From: Hyphomonadaceae bacterium UKL13-1
GTDB taxonomy: Bacteria; Pseudomonadota; Alphaproteobacteria; Caulobacterales; Aquidulcibacteraceae
Length of the DNA stretch: 64,000 bases
Assembly: GCA_001602435.1 (NCBI GenBank)
Contig: CP012156.1
Location: forward strand, 888,001-952,000
Direction: 5' to 3'
The position numbers and the translations under genes are program-made. Below the pieces are notes generated by a model that saw nothing but the letters and a program-made list of their open reading frames with translations, had not been told where the DNA came from and ran no database searches. Positions 18,583 through 27,767 of this stretch are shown one piece after another. The stretch's first letter is position 1. Each line of letters starts with the position of its first letter.

Positions 18583-19028
18583 GCACCAATTCTCACGGGG
18601 CAGGCCAAGGAATTGCCAATATAGCAAGCCTTGTGCGCTTTGTGATGCAAGAGGTCGATGTCGGCGGCTCCTGGAATATTGTCACCACCCCAGCTGATTT
18701 TGGGGTTCAGCACCACTTCCACAAAGCGCTCAACGCCTGCGTCATCCTTGCCCAAAGTGCCGATTGGGGCATCCTGATAGCTATCGACGATAAAGCCAGC
18801 CTGTTTGGCAAAGGCCAAGAAGAACATCATGTGACAACTTGCGGTTGCTGCCACCACCATTTCTTCTGGGTCGGCCGCTGGCACCGTGTTGGAGGGCAAG
18901 GGCAGGGCAGTCGTGACCGCTATATCTACCCCGCCATCAAAGCTTGCCTGATGCGTGCGGGCATATTTGCCGTCTGTGAAGACAGCGCCCGCCCGTTCCC
19001 AAAGGATTGTAGCGGTATGTGTGCTCAT
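18579..19028 (-). CDS. OsmC/Ohr family protein
   Basis: This 149-residue OsmC-fold protein belongs to the thiol-dependent peroxidase family that reduces organic and fatty-acid hydroperoxides. Family marks are PEEMVVAATASCHMMFFLAFA, which carries the first reactive Cys, and a later Cys in KACYIGNSLACPV. It overlaps the thioesterase and the 94-aa gene by 4 bp each. Its place inside a fatty-acid oxidation operon suggests protection against lipid hydroperoxides or acyl-CoA-derived oxidants, which is inference from context. Confidence 0.85.
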   Translation of the reverse strand: MSTHTATILWERAGAVFTDGKYARTHQASFDGGVDIAVTTALPLPSNTVPAADPEEMVVAATASCHMMFFLAFAKQAGFIVDSYQDAPIGTLGKDDAGVERFVEVVLNPKISWGGDNIPGAADIDLLHHKAHKACYIGNSLACPVRIGA

Positions 19029-19309
19029 GCCTTGGCACCATCCAGCAAAAGCTGGACTTCATAGGCCATCAAGCCTGTCGTCAATTGCTCAAACAAATAG
19101 GCGCGATGCTCTGGGACATTGTCTGCCTGCATGTCCTCAATCGTTTCTTGAAAGCTTTCAACGGCCAGTTGATTGATCTCGTCTTCGGTTGCGGCATGGG
19201 CCAAGGCCAAGCGGACCGAAAGCGCGCGCAGATTATCATCGCTCGGCTCTGGGTTGGCTTCGATCAGCGCGAGCGCGTCGGCAATGGCTGAATTGAGGGG
19301 GTCGTTCAC
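19025..19309 (-). CDS. Hypothetical helical protein, 94 aa, in the beta-oxidation operon
   Basis: I do not recognise this protein. It is acidic, all-helical by eye and without membrane segments or Cys. It starts at GTG 19309, overlapping the upstream acyl-CoA dehydrogenase stop (GTGA), and ends overlapping the OsmC start (ATGA). Tight coupling on both sides strongly supports its reality and a role linked to fatty-acid oxidation. Confidence 0.7.
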   Translation of the reverse strand: MNDPLNSAIADALALIEANPEPSDDNLRALSVRLALAHAATEDEINQLAVESFQETIEDMQADNVPEHRAYLFEQLTTGLMAYEVQLLLDGAKA

Positions 19310-20469
19310 AAGGTCCTCGCAATCAAAACTTTCATGACTTCATTGGCACCGCCATAAATGCGCTGCACGCGGCTGTCGCGCCACATGCGGGCAATCGGCA
19401 TTTCATTCATATAGCCCCAGCCCCCATGCAATTGCAGGCACTCGTCCATCACTTCATTTTCAACATCTGACACCCAATATTTCGCCATGCTGGCAGTGGC
19501 GGGGTCGAGTTTGCCTTCCATGAGCAATTCAACACAGCGGTCACAGAATGCACGCGCCACGGTGGCTTTGGTCTTGCACTCGGCCAGTTTAAACTGGGTG
19601 TTCTGGAAATCTAGGATCGACTTGCCAAAGGCCTTACGCTCTTTGACATAGGCGATGGTTTCGGTCAGCGCGCGCTCCATGCTGGCAACGCCCTGAATGC
19701 CGATTTGTAGGCGTTCGCTGGCCAATTGTTCCATCAGCTGGATAAAGCCCATGCCTTCAACCGGGCCTAAAAGATTGGACGTTGGCACACGCACTTCATC
19801 GAAGAACAACTCAGATGTATCCTGAGCATCTTGGCCGATCTTGTCCAAGTTGCGACCCCGGCGGAAACCCTCAACTTCTTTGGTTTCAACCACGATCAAG
19901 CTCGTACCCTTTGCCCCTTGGGTCGGGTCGGTCTTGGCGACGACAATGATCAAATCGGCGGTCGCACCATTGGTGATGAAGGTCTTGGAACCATTGATCA
20001 CATAATGATTGCCGCTTTTGACAGCTGTGGTCTTAATGCCTTGTAAGTCAGAGCCAGCACCGGGTTCGGTCATGGCAATCGCGCCGACCAACTCACCCGA
20101 GGCCATTTTAGGCAACCACTTTTGCTTCTGCTCCTGGCTGCCATAATGCTTGATATAGGGGGCGATAATGGCGTTGTGCAAAGGCAGACCAAAGCCATCA
20201 ATGCCCATCGTGCCCATCACATCCATGATCACCGCTTCATGGCGGAAATCGCCGCCACCGCCGCCAAATTCTTCCGGCATCGACACACAAAGCAAGCCCG
20301 CTTGACCAGCCTTGGTCCACATCTCGCGATCAACAATCCCATTCTCCCGCCATTTCGCGCACGCTTCAGGCGGTGCTTCCTTGGCGAAGAACCCACGCAC
20401 GGAATCTTCGAACATCGTGAGTTCTTCACTATCGCGCCAAACGGCTTTCGGCATGGTGATGGCTGTCAT
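19306..20469 (-). CDS. Acyl-CoA dehydrogenase, long-chain (LCAD/ACADL)-like
   Basis: This 387-residue FAD enzyme introduces the alpha-beta double bond in acyl-CoA and passes electrons to ETF. It shows the family signature AMTEPGAGSDLQGIKT and the closing HGGWGYMNEMPIARMWRDSR motif. The usual catalytic Glu position of short/medium-chain enzymes (IYEGT) is Gly here (IYGGANE), as in long-chain and isovaleryl types. The base is then expected in the helix-G Glu, probably in SMERALTET. It follows the 592-aa dehydrogenase after a 110-bp gap that contains a perfect palindrome, and overlaps the next gene by 4 bp. Confidence 0.92.
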   Translation of the reverse strand: MTAITMPKAVWRDSEELTMFEDSVRGFFAKEAPPEACAKWRENGIVDREMWTKAGQAGLLCVSMPEEFGGGGGDFRHEAVIMDVMGTMGIDGFGLPLHNAIIAPYIKHYGSQEQKQKWLPKMASGELVGAIAMTEPGAGSDLQGIKTTAVKSGNHYVINGSKTFITNGATADLIIVVAKTDPTQGAKGTSLIVVETKEVEGFRRGRNLDKIGQDAQDTSELFFDEVRVPTSNLLGPVEGMGFIQLMEQLASERLQIGIQGVASMERALTETIAYVKERKAFGKSILDFQNTQFKLAECKTKATVARAFCDRCVELLMEGKLDPATASMAKYWVSDVENEVMDECLQLHGGWGYMNEMPIARMWRDSRVQRIYGGANEVMKVLIARTL

Positions 20470-20543
20470 GGTGTTTCTCCCTTGAGTGTCGAAGCTTTGT
20501 TGTTGTTTGTTCTCCCCGGTGAACGGGGTTCGATCCGCGTAGG

Positions 20544-20578
20544 CCTTGTCCTCCCCTACGAAGCGGGGGAGGACAAGG
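20544..20578. repeat. Perfect 13-bp intergenic palindrome between two acyl-CoA dehydrogenase genes
   Basis: The arms CCTTGTCCTCCCC and GGGGAGGACAAGG (13 bp each) enclose a 9-nt loop (TACGAAGCG). A shorter imperfect repeat (CTCCCCGGTGAACGGGG) lies just upstream. The CTCCCC...GAAGCGGGGGAG core is typical of dispersed alphaproteobacterial intergenic repeats. In the mRNA it forms a strong hairpin that could protect or attenuate; there is no T-tract. Confidence 0.6.
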
Positions 20579-20579
20579 A

Positions 20580-22358
20580 TTAAAACTCCTCAGCGCTAAG
20601 CGCCATCACCGGCGCGGCACCCGTCTTGACCTTTGCCAAATGCCCGGCAATTTCCGGCAAGATACGGTCTACGAAATAGCGGCCGGTCTTGATTTTGGTG
20701 TCATAGAAGGGCTCGGTACCAGCCTTGGCATAAGCAGCCTTGGCCATTAGAGCCCACATATAGGCAAGGCCGGTGAGGCCAAACACATGCAGGTAATCGT
20801 GGCTGGACGCCCCGGCATTATCAAAATTGCTCATGCCATTGGCCATCAGCCACATGGTGGCGTCTTGCAATTGCGCGCGGGCAGAGGCGAGGCCTGCGAT
20901 GAAGGGGGCGAGATCTGCGTCGCCTTCATGTTCAGCTACGAAGGCGTCAATCTCGGCAAAGAAGGTCTGAATGGCGCGACCGCCATTAGCCGCCAGCTTA
21001 CGACCGACGAGGTCGAGGGCTTGGACGCCATTGGTGCCTTCATAAATCATGGCGATTTTGCTGTCGCGCAGGAATTGGCTGGCCTGATAATGCTCCGTAA
21101 AGCCCGAGCCACCATGCACTTGCAACGCGTCAGACGCATTCTTGTGGCCCTTGTCGGTCAAATAGGCTTTGAGGACGGGGGTCAGAAGGCTCATGTAATC
21201 GCCGGCCTTTTGGCGGACCGCTTCATCCGGGCTTTTGTGTAACAGGTCGCCATAAAGCGCGGTCCAGTACAAGAAAGCGCGACCGCCTTCGGTATGGGCC
21301 TTAATGTCCATCAACATGCGGCGCACATCGGGGTGGACCAAAATATTGTCGGCTGGTTGATCTGGCTCTTTTGGCCCAGTCAAGCTGCGGCCCTGACGGC
21401 GGTCCTTGGCAAAGGCGAGGGCCGCTTGATAGGCAGACTCACCAATGGCCATGCCTTGCAAGCCTACGCCGATGCGGGCTTCGTTCATCATGACGAACAT
21501 GATGGAAAGGCCCTTGTTAGGCTCACCAATCAGATAGCCAGTGGCCTCTTCATATTGCATGACACAAGTCGCATTGCCGTGAATGCCCATTTTTTCTTCC
21601 AGGCCAACACAGGTTGCAGCATTTCGATCACCAAGGCTGCCATCAGCATGGACGATGAACTTCGGCACGATGAAGAGCGAGATGCCCTTCACCCCGGCTG
21701 GCGCACCTTCAAGACGGGCGAGGACCAAATGTATGTGGTTGGCGGTCATCGAATGTTCGCCACCCGAGATCCAGATCTTTTGGCCTGAAATCTTATACGT
21801 GCCATCGGCTTGCGGCACGGCTTTGGTGCGCAACAGACCCAAGTCCGTACCACAATGGGGCTCAGTCAAATTCATCGTACCGGCCCATTCGCCGCTGGCG
21901 AGCTTAGGCAGATAGAGGTCTTTTTGCTCGTCTGTGCCGCCTTCATGGATCGCCGAATAGCAGCCGTGGGTCAGGCCGGGATACATGCCAAAGGCCATGT
22001 TGGATGATGAGGTCATCTCGCTATAGGCCAGATTAACGACGTGGGGCAGGCCTTGGCCGCCATAATTGGGGTCCGCACTCAAGAGCGGCCAACCCGCTTC
22101 AACCAGCGCATGATAGGCTTCAGTGAAGCCTTCAGGCACGGTGACGGTATTGTCTGGGTTCAGTTTGCAACCTTGCTTGTCGCCGACCGAATTCAGCGGC
22201 GCCAACACGTTTTCGCAGAATTTTGCGCCTTCTTCGAGGATTTGGTCACGCACATCCTTTGGCGCGTCCGCAAAACCTTCGAGGTTCGAGAAGCGGTCGA
22301 TTTCTAATACATCATCAAACAGAAACTTCATGTCGCGAATTGGTGCTTGATAGCCCAT
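20580..22358 (-). CDS. Acyl-CoA dehydrogenase with C-terminal extension (FadE/DmdC-like)
   Basis: This 592-residue acyl-CoA dehydrogenase belongs to the long subgroup with an extra C-terminal helical domain, related to FadE-like and methylmercaptopropionyl-CoA dehydrogenase enzymes. The FAD-binding signature is MNLTEPHCGTDLGLLRT. The catalytic Glu is in IYEGTNGVQALDL. Residues 470-592 form the additional domain. It is the first structural gene after the MerR regulator, from which it is separated by about 130 bp with a large stem-loop. Chain-length preference cannot be decided; the operon suggests straight or branched fatty acids. Confidence 0.9.
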   Translation of the reverse strand: MGYQAPIRDMKFLFDDVLEIDRFSNLEGFADAPKDVRDQILEEGAKFCENVLAPLNSVGDKQGCKLNPDNTVTVPEGFTEAYHALVEAGWPLLSADPNYGGQGLPHVVNLAYSEMTSSSNMAFGMYPGLTHGCYSAIHEGGTDEQKDLYLPKLASGEWAGTMNLTEPHCGTDLGLLRTKAVPQADGTYKISGQKIWISGGEHSMTANHIHLVLARLEGAPAGVKGISLFIVPKFIVHADGSLGDRNAATCVGLEEKMGIHGNATCVMQYEEATGYLIGEPNKGLSIMFVMMNEARIGVGLQGMAIGESAYQAALAFAKDRRQGRSLTGPKEPDQPADNILVHPDVRRMLMDIKAHTEGGRAFLYWTALYGDLLHKSPDEAVRQKAGDYMSLLTPVLKAYLTDKGHKNASDALQVHGGSGFTEHYQASQFLRDSKIAMIYEGTNGVQALDLVGRKLAANGGRAIQTFFAEIDAFVAEHEGDADLAPFIAGLASARAQLQDATMWLMANGMSNFDNAGASSHDYLHVFGLTGLAYMWALMAKAAYAKAGTEPFYDTKIKTGRYFVDRILPEIAGHLAKVKTGAAPVMALSAEEF

Positions 22359-22382
22359 AATGTGTCTCCCTTAGTGGCCGTT

Positions 22383-22422
22383 AGCGGCTGGGGGCTTGTT
22401 AAAACAAACCCATCCAGCCGCT
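22383..22422 (-). other. Stem-loop between merR and the first acyl-CoA dehydrogenase gene
   Basis: Inverted arms AGCGGCTGG (22383-22391) and CCAGCCGCT (22414-22422) continue inwards with GGG/CCC and TTGTT/AACAA pairing, which gives a long hairpin in the leader of the acyl-CoA dehydrogenase mRNA. No T-tract follows on the minus strand, so it is more likely a leader structure or partial attenuator than a simple terminator. Confidence 0.45.
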
Positions 22423-22491
22423 GGCCAAACCTTGTTTTTGTCGCAGTATTGTATGTTGAAGGGCCCTGAGCAGGCCTTGCCTTGGCTTTTT

Positions 22492-22983
22492 TTAAGACGC
22501 TTTTTCGTTGAGATAGGAGATGTCTTCACCATCGAGACGGGCGCGCGCGACCGCATCATAGGCCGAAGCTCCGGCAACAGCGAGATCGGCTGGAGCTTTC
22601 GCCAATTGCTCATTGAGCCATTGAACACCATTTTCTAAGGTCTCGATCGAACCAACAATGTCTTCACGCTGACGCTTCAAAAGCTCAATTTGCTTGATGT
22701 ATTTGTCATGCGTGCGCTGCATCTGGGTGCGTTGATTGTCGCCCAAATCATAGAGGTCGATCATTTCGCGGATTTCCGACAGGGAAAACCCGACCCGCTT
22801 GCCGCGTAAAATTAGCTTGAGGCGGGCACGGTCACGCACCGAATAATGTCTGTTGAGGCCATCACGTGCCGGGCTAAGCAGACCCTTATCTTCATAGAAG
22901 CGCAGGGCGCGCGCTGTGGCACCAAATTCACGCGATAACTCGCCAATCGTCCAAACCCTGTTTTTCTCGGCTTGATCAGACAT
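22492..22983 (-). CDS. MerR-family transcriptional regulator (LiuR-like)
   Basis: This 163-residue regulator has an N-terminal winged helix of the MerR type (WTIGELSREFGATARALRFYE, then the wing with RHYSVRDRARLKLILRG) and a C-terminal coiled coil (IKQIELLKRQREDIVGSI). It lacks the Cys of metal sensors. The sequence pattern and context match LiuR-type regulators, which control branched-chain amino-acid and fatty-acid catabolism. The ATG at 22983 has GGAGG 7 nt upstream. It leads the eight-gene operon and probably autoregulates it. Confidence 0.88.
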   Translation of the reverse strand: MSDQAEKNRVWTIGELSREFGATARALRFYEDKGLLSPARDGLNRHYSVRDRARLKLILRGKRVGFSLSEIREMIDLYDLGDNQRTQMQRTHDKYIKQIELLKRQREDIVGSIETLENGVQWLNEQLAKAPADLAVAGASAYDAVARARLDGEDISYLNEKAS

Positions 22984-23020
22984 AAAAGACCTCCAGAGGT
23001 GACCTTGGAGTCGCATTTGG

Positions 23021-23042
23021 CTTACGTTTACGCACACGTCAA
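23021..23042 (-). promoter_or_regulatory. Candidate LiuR-type operator/promoter upstream of the merR gene
   Basis: The minus strand reads TTGACGTGTGCGTAAACGTAAG, an imperfect palindrome with ACGT-type half-sites. It includes a -35-like TTGACG and lies about 40 bp before the regulator's start codon. LiuR-family operators described in proteobacteria have this ACGT..ACGT character. The match is by eye. Confidence 0.4.
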
Positions 23043-23178
23043 GTAAAATCTTGGTGTTACTGGCCCCACGGGATTGGGGAAATGCCTGCGCTGCTACCCC
23101 GCAGGGACGAACCCGCGTGCTTCTTCCGCAGCTTTACGCTTTGTTGCGCCGGCGAAATAAAGTTGTTGGAGCAAGTAA

Positions 23179-23652
23179 GTGGCGCGTAACAAGCGATTGA
23201 ATTTGGTTTTAGCCTTTGGTGGGCTGGTAGTTTTAGCAAGTGTTTCGGCAGAAGCAGGGGCTTATCGCCGCCCGATGGATGCTGCCAATGTAGCGGCGCC
23301 CATCCCAAGCCAAGACGAATCTTCAAGCTATCAGGAACAAAATCGACACAATTCAAACCGTAGCCGTACAACCCCTTCCGGCTATCCGGCTGAAACCGAC
23401 GTCAATTTTGCCTGGAATGGGATGGAGGGGCCAGCCTATGGTTATGGCTATACGCTCAATATGCCCGCAGACGGCAATTGGCGTTTCATCGAGCCGCGTT
23501 GCTATGGCAGCCGCACGGGGCAAGTCTGTGTCGATGGTCATTGGGTGCGCCGCAAACCAGGTCGGTGCGAAGAGGTGACCGCCCACAGTGTTCGGCGTGG
23601 CAACTATATCCGCATGGTGCCTCCAGGCCCCGTAGCCAGCTGCCGACGCTAA
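23179..23652 (+). CDS. Secreted hypothetical protein, 157 aa
   Basis: This exported protein has a signal peptide (basic start ARNKRLN, hydrophobic core, cleavage near AEAGA at residue 27). The mature part begins with a polar, Ser/Gln/Arg-rich disordered stretch. It ends in a compact Cys-containing module with four Cys (CYGSRTGQVC, GRCEEV, ASCRR) and aromatic residues (NWRFIEPRC). I do not recognise the family. The start is GTG 23179 with GGAG upstream. It precedes tadA by 38 bp and may share its transcript. Confidence 0.6.
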   Translation: MARNKRLNLVLAFGGLVVLASVSAEAGAYRRPMDAANVAAPIPSQDESSSYQEQNRHNSNRSRTTPSGYPAETDVNFAWNGMEGPAYGYGYTLNMPADGNWRFIEPRCYGSRTGQVCVDGHWVRRKPGRCEEVTAHSVRRGNYIRMVPPGPVASCRR

Positions 23653-23690
23653 AGCTGGCTTCGCGCAGCCGAACCGGCTAACAAAGCCTC

Positions 23691-24167
23691 ATGTCAGAGG
23701 AACTGGATCAGGCGAACGATGCCTATTGGATGGGGCGGGCTTTAGAGCTGGCGGAGCGGGCGGCCCGTCTGGGCGAAGCCCCCATTGGTGCACTTGTCGT
23801 CGACAGCAAAACCCAAACACTGGTGGCTGAGGCTCATAATGAACCGATCACTTTGCACGATCCCTCGGGCCATGCAGAGATTTTGGCGTTGAGGCGGACA
23901 GGCATTGCCCTTTCTAATTATCGCTTAGCCCCAGACTTGACCCTGTATGTGACGCTTGAGCCTTGTACTATGTGTGCTGGGGCGATCAGTCATGCCCGTA
24001 TTGCCCGCTTGGTCTATGGCGCTTCCGACGCAAAGGGCGGGGCGGTGGAGCACGGCGTGCGCTTTTTTGAGCAAAAAACTTGCCATTGGCGCCCAAAAGT
24101 CACGTCGGGCATCTTAGCCGAGCCGTGCTCTGAGATTCTCCGCAACTTCTTTCGTGCGCGGCGCTGA
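23691..24167 (+). CDS. tadA: tRNA-specific adenosine deaminase
   Basis: This 158-residue zinc deaminase converts adenosine 34 to inosine in tRNA-Arg(ACG). The zinc and proton-shuttle motif HAE (in GHAEILAL) and the second ligand motif PCTMC (in LEPCTMCAGA) are intact, and the substrate-loop residues around HARIARLVYG are typical. The length is normal. The enzyme is essential in most bacteria. Confidence 0.93.
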   Translation: MSEELDQANDAYWMGRALELAERAARLGEAPIGALVVDSKTQTLVAEAHNEPITLHDPSGHAEILALRRTGIALSNYRLAPDLTLYVTLEPCTMCAGAISHARIARLVYGASDAKGGAVEHGVRFFEQKTCHWRPKVTSGILAEPCSEILRNFFRARR

Positions 24168-24201
24168 TACAGCTCTTCTTATTCCTGAGGGGAATCACTA
24201 G

Positions 24202-25191
<990 letters not shown>

Positions 25192-25415
25192 TTTTGCTTG
25201 CTTCAGGAAGCGTACTTTCTGGCGCAAGGTCCTTCACGGCCTTGTGAAGCGCCTATGCGGTGAATTCACATCTAAGTGCCTTGTGCATTTGGGCCAGAGC
25301 CCCATATGCAGCCCACTACCGCAGTCCGGGCCCCTCTGGCGATCAAGGCGTTGATCGTGATGTCGGATTGATTGTTCTCGCGGAAGACGCAGCCAAGATG
25401 AGGGGACCGGGGCCA

Positions 25416-26477
25416 ATGGATGCCTTGCCTTTTTTAACCGCCGTTTACGCGGGCCAGCCGATTTGGCTGTGGCTCGCCTTTTTGTCGTTCATCGGTTTCT
25501 TGTTGTGGCTTGACCTTGGGGTCATCAACAATAAGGACGGGGTGGTTTCGGCTTCGAAATCTGCCAAAATGTGGGCCGCTTTCGCCAGCCTTGCTGTCGC
25601 GTTCGGGGCTTATGTCTATTTTGTCTACGAGCCCGATCCGAAATATTACAACAGCCCGGATAATCTCAACCAACAAGCAGTGATCCAATATTTCACTGGC
25701 TATTTGCTGGAAACAGCCTTGGCCTTTGATAATATTTTCGTCATCGGCATGATCTTCACCTTCTTTGCCGTACCGCGCGAATATCAGCACCGTGTGCTGT
25801 TCTGGGGTATCATCGGTGCCATCGTGTTCCGGGCGATCTTCATCAGCTTGGGTTCTGCCGTGGTGAATGAATTCACCTGGGTGCTCTATATCTTCGCCGC
25901 CTTCTTGATCTTTACCGGCTATAAAATGCTATTCGGTGGCGATCATGAGATGAAGCTCGAAGACAATCCTGTTTTGAAGTTCATCAAGAAGCGCATGCGC
26001 GTGACTGAGACGATTGAAAACCATAACTTCTTCGTCAAAAAGCCGCATCCAGATGGTTCAGGCAAACTGGTTCTCTGGGCCACGCCTTTGTTCTTGGCCT
26101 TGATGATGGTTGAAATCGTCGACATCATTTTCGCCGTCGACAGCGTGCCTGCAATCTTTGCAGTTACTCGCGACCCGTTCATCGTCTACACCTCCAATAT
26201 CTTCGCGATCTTGGGGCTGCGCTCGATGTATTTCATGTTGGCTGAAGCGGTCGAACGCTTCAAGTATCTGAAATATGGCCTGTCGCTGGTGCTGGTTTTG
26301 ATCGGCTGTAAGATTATCTGGAACTTCGGTCTGTCGAAGGAACTGAAGATGGTACCTTACATGGAACCACATTGGTCGCTGATTGCCACCTTGGTTCTGT
26401 TGGGTGGCTCGATTGGCTATTCCTTGTGGAGGACCCGCAAGGTCGCCCCCAAGACGGACGTCAAACCAGCCGAGTAA
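25416..26477 (+). CDS. TerC/Alx family integral membrane protein
   Basis: This 353-residue membrane protein of the TerC/Alx family has about nine hydrophobic segments. Members export manganese and help metallate exoenzymes or respond to pH. Acidic residues within membrane segments are in place: ETALAFDNIFVIGMI and VEIVDIIFAVDSVPAIFA, the duplicated ExxxAxDN/S motifs that bind metal. The start is ATG 25416; ATG 25398 and a longer frame from 25260 are possible but have weaker context. A bidirectional terminator follows it. Confidence 0.9.
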   Translation: MDALPFLTAVYAGQPIWLWLAFLSFIGFLLWLDLGVINNKDGVVSASKSAKMWAAFASLAVAFGAYVYFVYEPDPKYYNSPDNLNQQAVIQYFTGYLLETALAFDNIFVIGMIFTFFAVPREYQHRVLFWGIIGAIVFRAIFISLGSAVVNEFTWVLYIFAAFLIFTGYKMLFGGDHEMKLEDNPVLKFIKKRMRVTETIENHNFFVKKPHPDGSGKLVLWATPLFLALMMVEIVDIIFAVDSVPAIFAVTRDPFIVYTSNIFAILGLRSMYFMLAEAVERFKYLKYGLSLVLVLIGCKIIWNFGLSKELKMVPYMEPHWSLIATLVLLGGSIGYSLWRTRKVAPKTDVKPAE

Positions 26478-26502
26478 GCACTCTGGCCTTGACCCAAATA
26501 AA

Positions 26503-26535
26503 GAAGGGCGGGACTGAATGGTCCCGCCCTTTTTG
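26503..26535. terminator. Bidirectional Rho-independent terminator
   Basis: The 11-bp stem AAGGGCGGGAC / GTCCCGCCCTT has a 6-nt loop. It is followed by TTTTT on the plus strand (terC) and by a T-rich run (CTTCTTTATTT) on the minus strand (small membrane protein/polyprenyl synthase unit), so it serves both convergent units. Confidence 0.85.
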
Positions 26536-26538
26536 TTG

Positions 26539-26757
26539 TCAGAAATCAGAAGGTGGATTGGCCTTGGACGGCAAAGGACTGTCGCAGCCTCGAGTGCGGT
26601 GACAAACCTCTTTTTTCGGCTCTTGAATGCTTTCAATCAGCATCACCGTAAGGACCATGATCAGGACGAGAATGGCGACTATGGCTTCAAAGCTGATGGG
26701 CATGGCGGCTCGAATTTCAGCCAGCCATTTCTTCCAAGGGCTGCCGTCCTCGACCAT
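26539..26757 (-). CDS. Small single-pass membrane protein coupled to the polyprenyl synthase gene
   Basis: This 72-residue protein has one strong membrane helix (about residues 22-42, FEAIVAILVLIMVLTVMLI) between a charged N-terminus and a Cys-containing basic tail. Its ATG shares the last A of the upstream stop (TAATG), and the gene ends just before a shared terminator. Both support its reality. I do not recognise a family. Confidence 0.55.
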   Translation of the reverse strand: MVEDGSPWKKWLAEIRAAMPISFEAIVAILVLIMVLTVMLIESIQEPKKEVCHRTRGCDSPLPSKANPPSDF

Positions 26758-27767
26758 TAGTTCAAGCGTGCGACGACATAATCTGCAAGATTGGCCAAAA
26801 GCGCTGGGATGACCCCTTCGGGCAAGCGGGCGAGGGCCACCTTCGCTTCGGTGATATGGCCACGGGCTTCATCTAACGTGGCTTCTACGGCCCCGCGCAA
26901 GCGCATCGTCTGGATAGCAAAAGCTAGATCCTCATCCTGATGCTTGCGCGCCAGAACCCGTTGCCAAAACAAGCGCTCTTCACCTTGGGCGCGCTCTAAC
27001 GCAATGATCAAGGGGAGGGTCGCTTTGCCTTCGCGGAAGTCATCGCCGGTATTCTTACCCAGGCTTTGGGTCAGGCCACCATAATCCAATGCGTCATCGA
27101 CCAATTGGAAGGCAAGGCCCAGCTTAAGGCCGAAAGTTGCGAGTGCATCTACCATCTCATCGGGAGCGCCTGCGGTGATCGCACCGGCCTCACAAGCTGC
27201 AGCAAACAAGGCAGCGGTCTTGGCTTCGATTACTTGATAATAGCGCTCACGGCTGGCTTCGCCGCGGTTGGTGGTGGCAAGTTGCAAGACTTCCCCCTCG
27301 GCAATCGTGCTGGCTGCCTTGGCCAGAATGTCCAGCACGCGCAAAGAACCCGTCTCAACCATCAGATTGAAAGCGCGCGCGAACAAGAAGTCGCCAACCA
27401 GAACGCTGGCCTTATCGCCCCAAATCAGATTGGCCGCGCGCTTGCCGCGCCGCAGCGAGGAGCCGTCGACCACATCATCATGCAGCAAGGTAGCTGTGTG
27501 AATGAACTCAACAGCCGTTGCGAGCTTAACCGCAGGCTCTCCGCCGCCGCCGCAAGCACTCGCTGCAGCCAAAGTGAGAAGGGGGCGCAGACGTTTACCA
27601 CCGGCATCAACCAAATGGTGGGCCACATCTGGGATAAGACCAACAGGGCTGTCCATCCGTGCTGCGATTTCAGCTTCAGTCGCAGCCAATTCTGGTGCCA
27701 ACACGGCCGCGAGCGCTTCGGTCGGATTAACCGACACGGCATCAACTGGGCGGGTGGTCACATTCAC
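26757..27767 (-). CDS. ispB: Polyprenyl diphosphate synthase (ubiquinone side chain)
   Basis: This 336-residue trans-prenyltransferase makes the long prenyl chain of ubiquinone. The first Asp-rich motif LLHDDVVD and the second LVDDALDYGG are intact, with the upstream GGKRLRPLL substrate-binding segment. Chain length (C40 or C50) depends on residues before the first motif and is not certain; C50 is usual in this class. A small membrane protein follows with a TAATG overlap. Confidence 0.92.
   Translation of the reverse strand: MNVTTRPVDAVSVNPTEALAAVLAPELAATEAEIAARMDSPVGLIPDVAHHLVDAGGKRLRPLLTLAAASACGGGGEPAVKLATAVEFIHTATLLHDDVVDGSSLRRGKRAANLIWGDKASVLVGDFLFARAFNLMVETGSLRVLDILAKAASTIAEGEVLQLATTNRGEASRERYYQVIEAKTAALFAAACEAGAITAGAPDEMVDALATFGLKLGLAFQLVDDALDYGGLTQSLGKNTGDDFREGKATLPLIIALERAQGEERLFWQRVLARKHQDEDLAFAIQTMRLRGAVEATLDEARGHITEAKVALARLPEGVIPALLANLADYVVARLN

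Noticed and set aside
25192..25415. Possible manganese (yybP-ykoY) riboswitch upstream of terC
   Set aside because: TerC genes often have one, but the conserved segments cannot be found here by eye.
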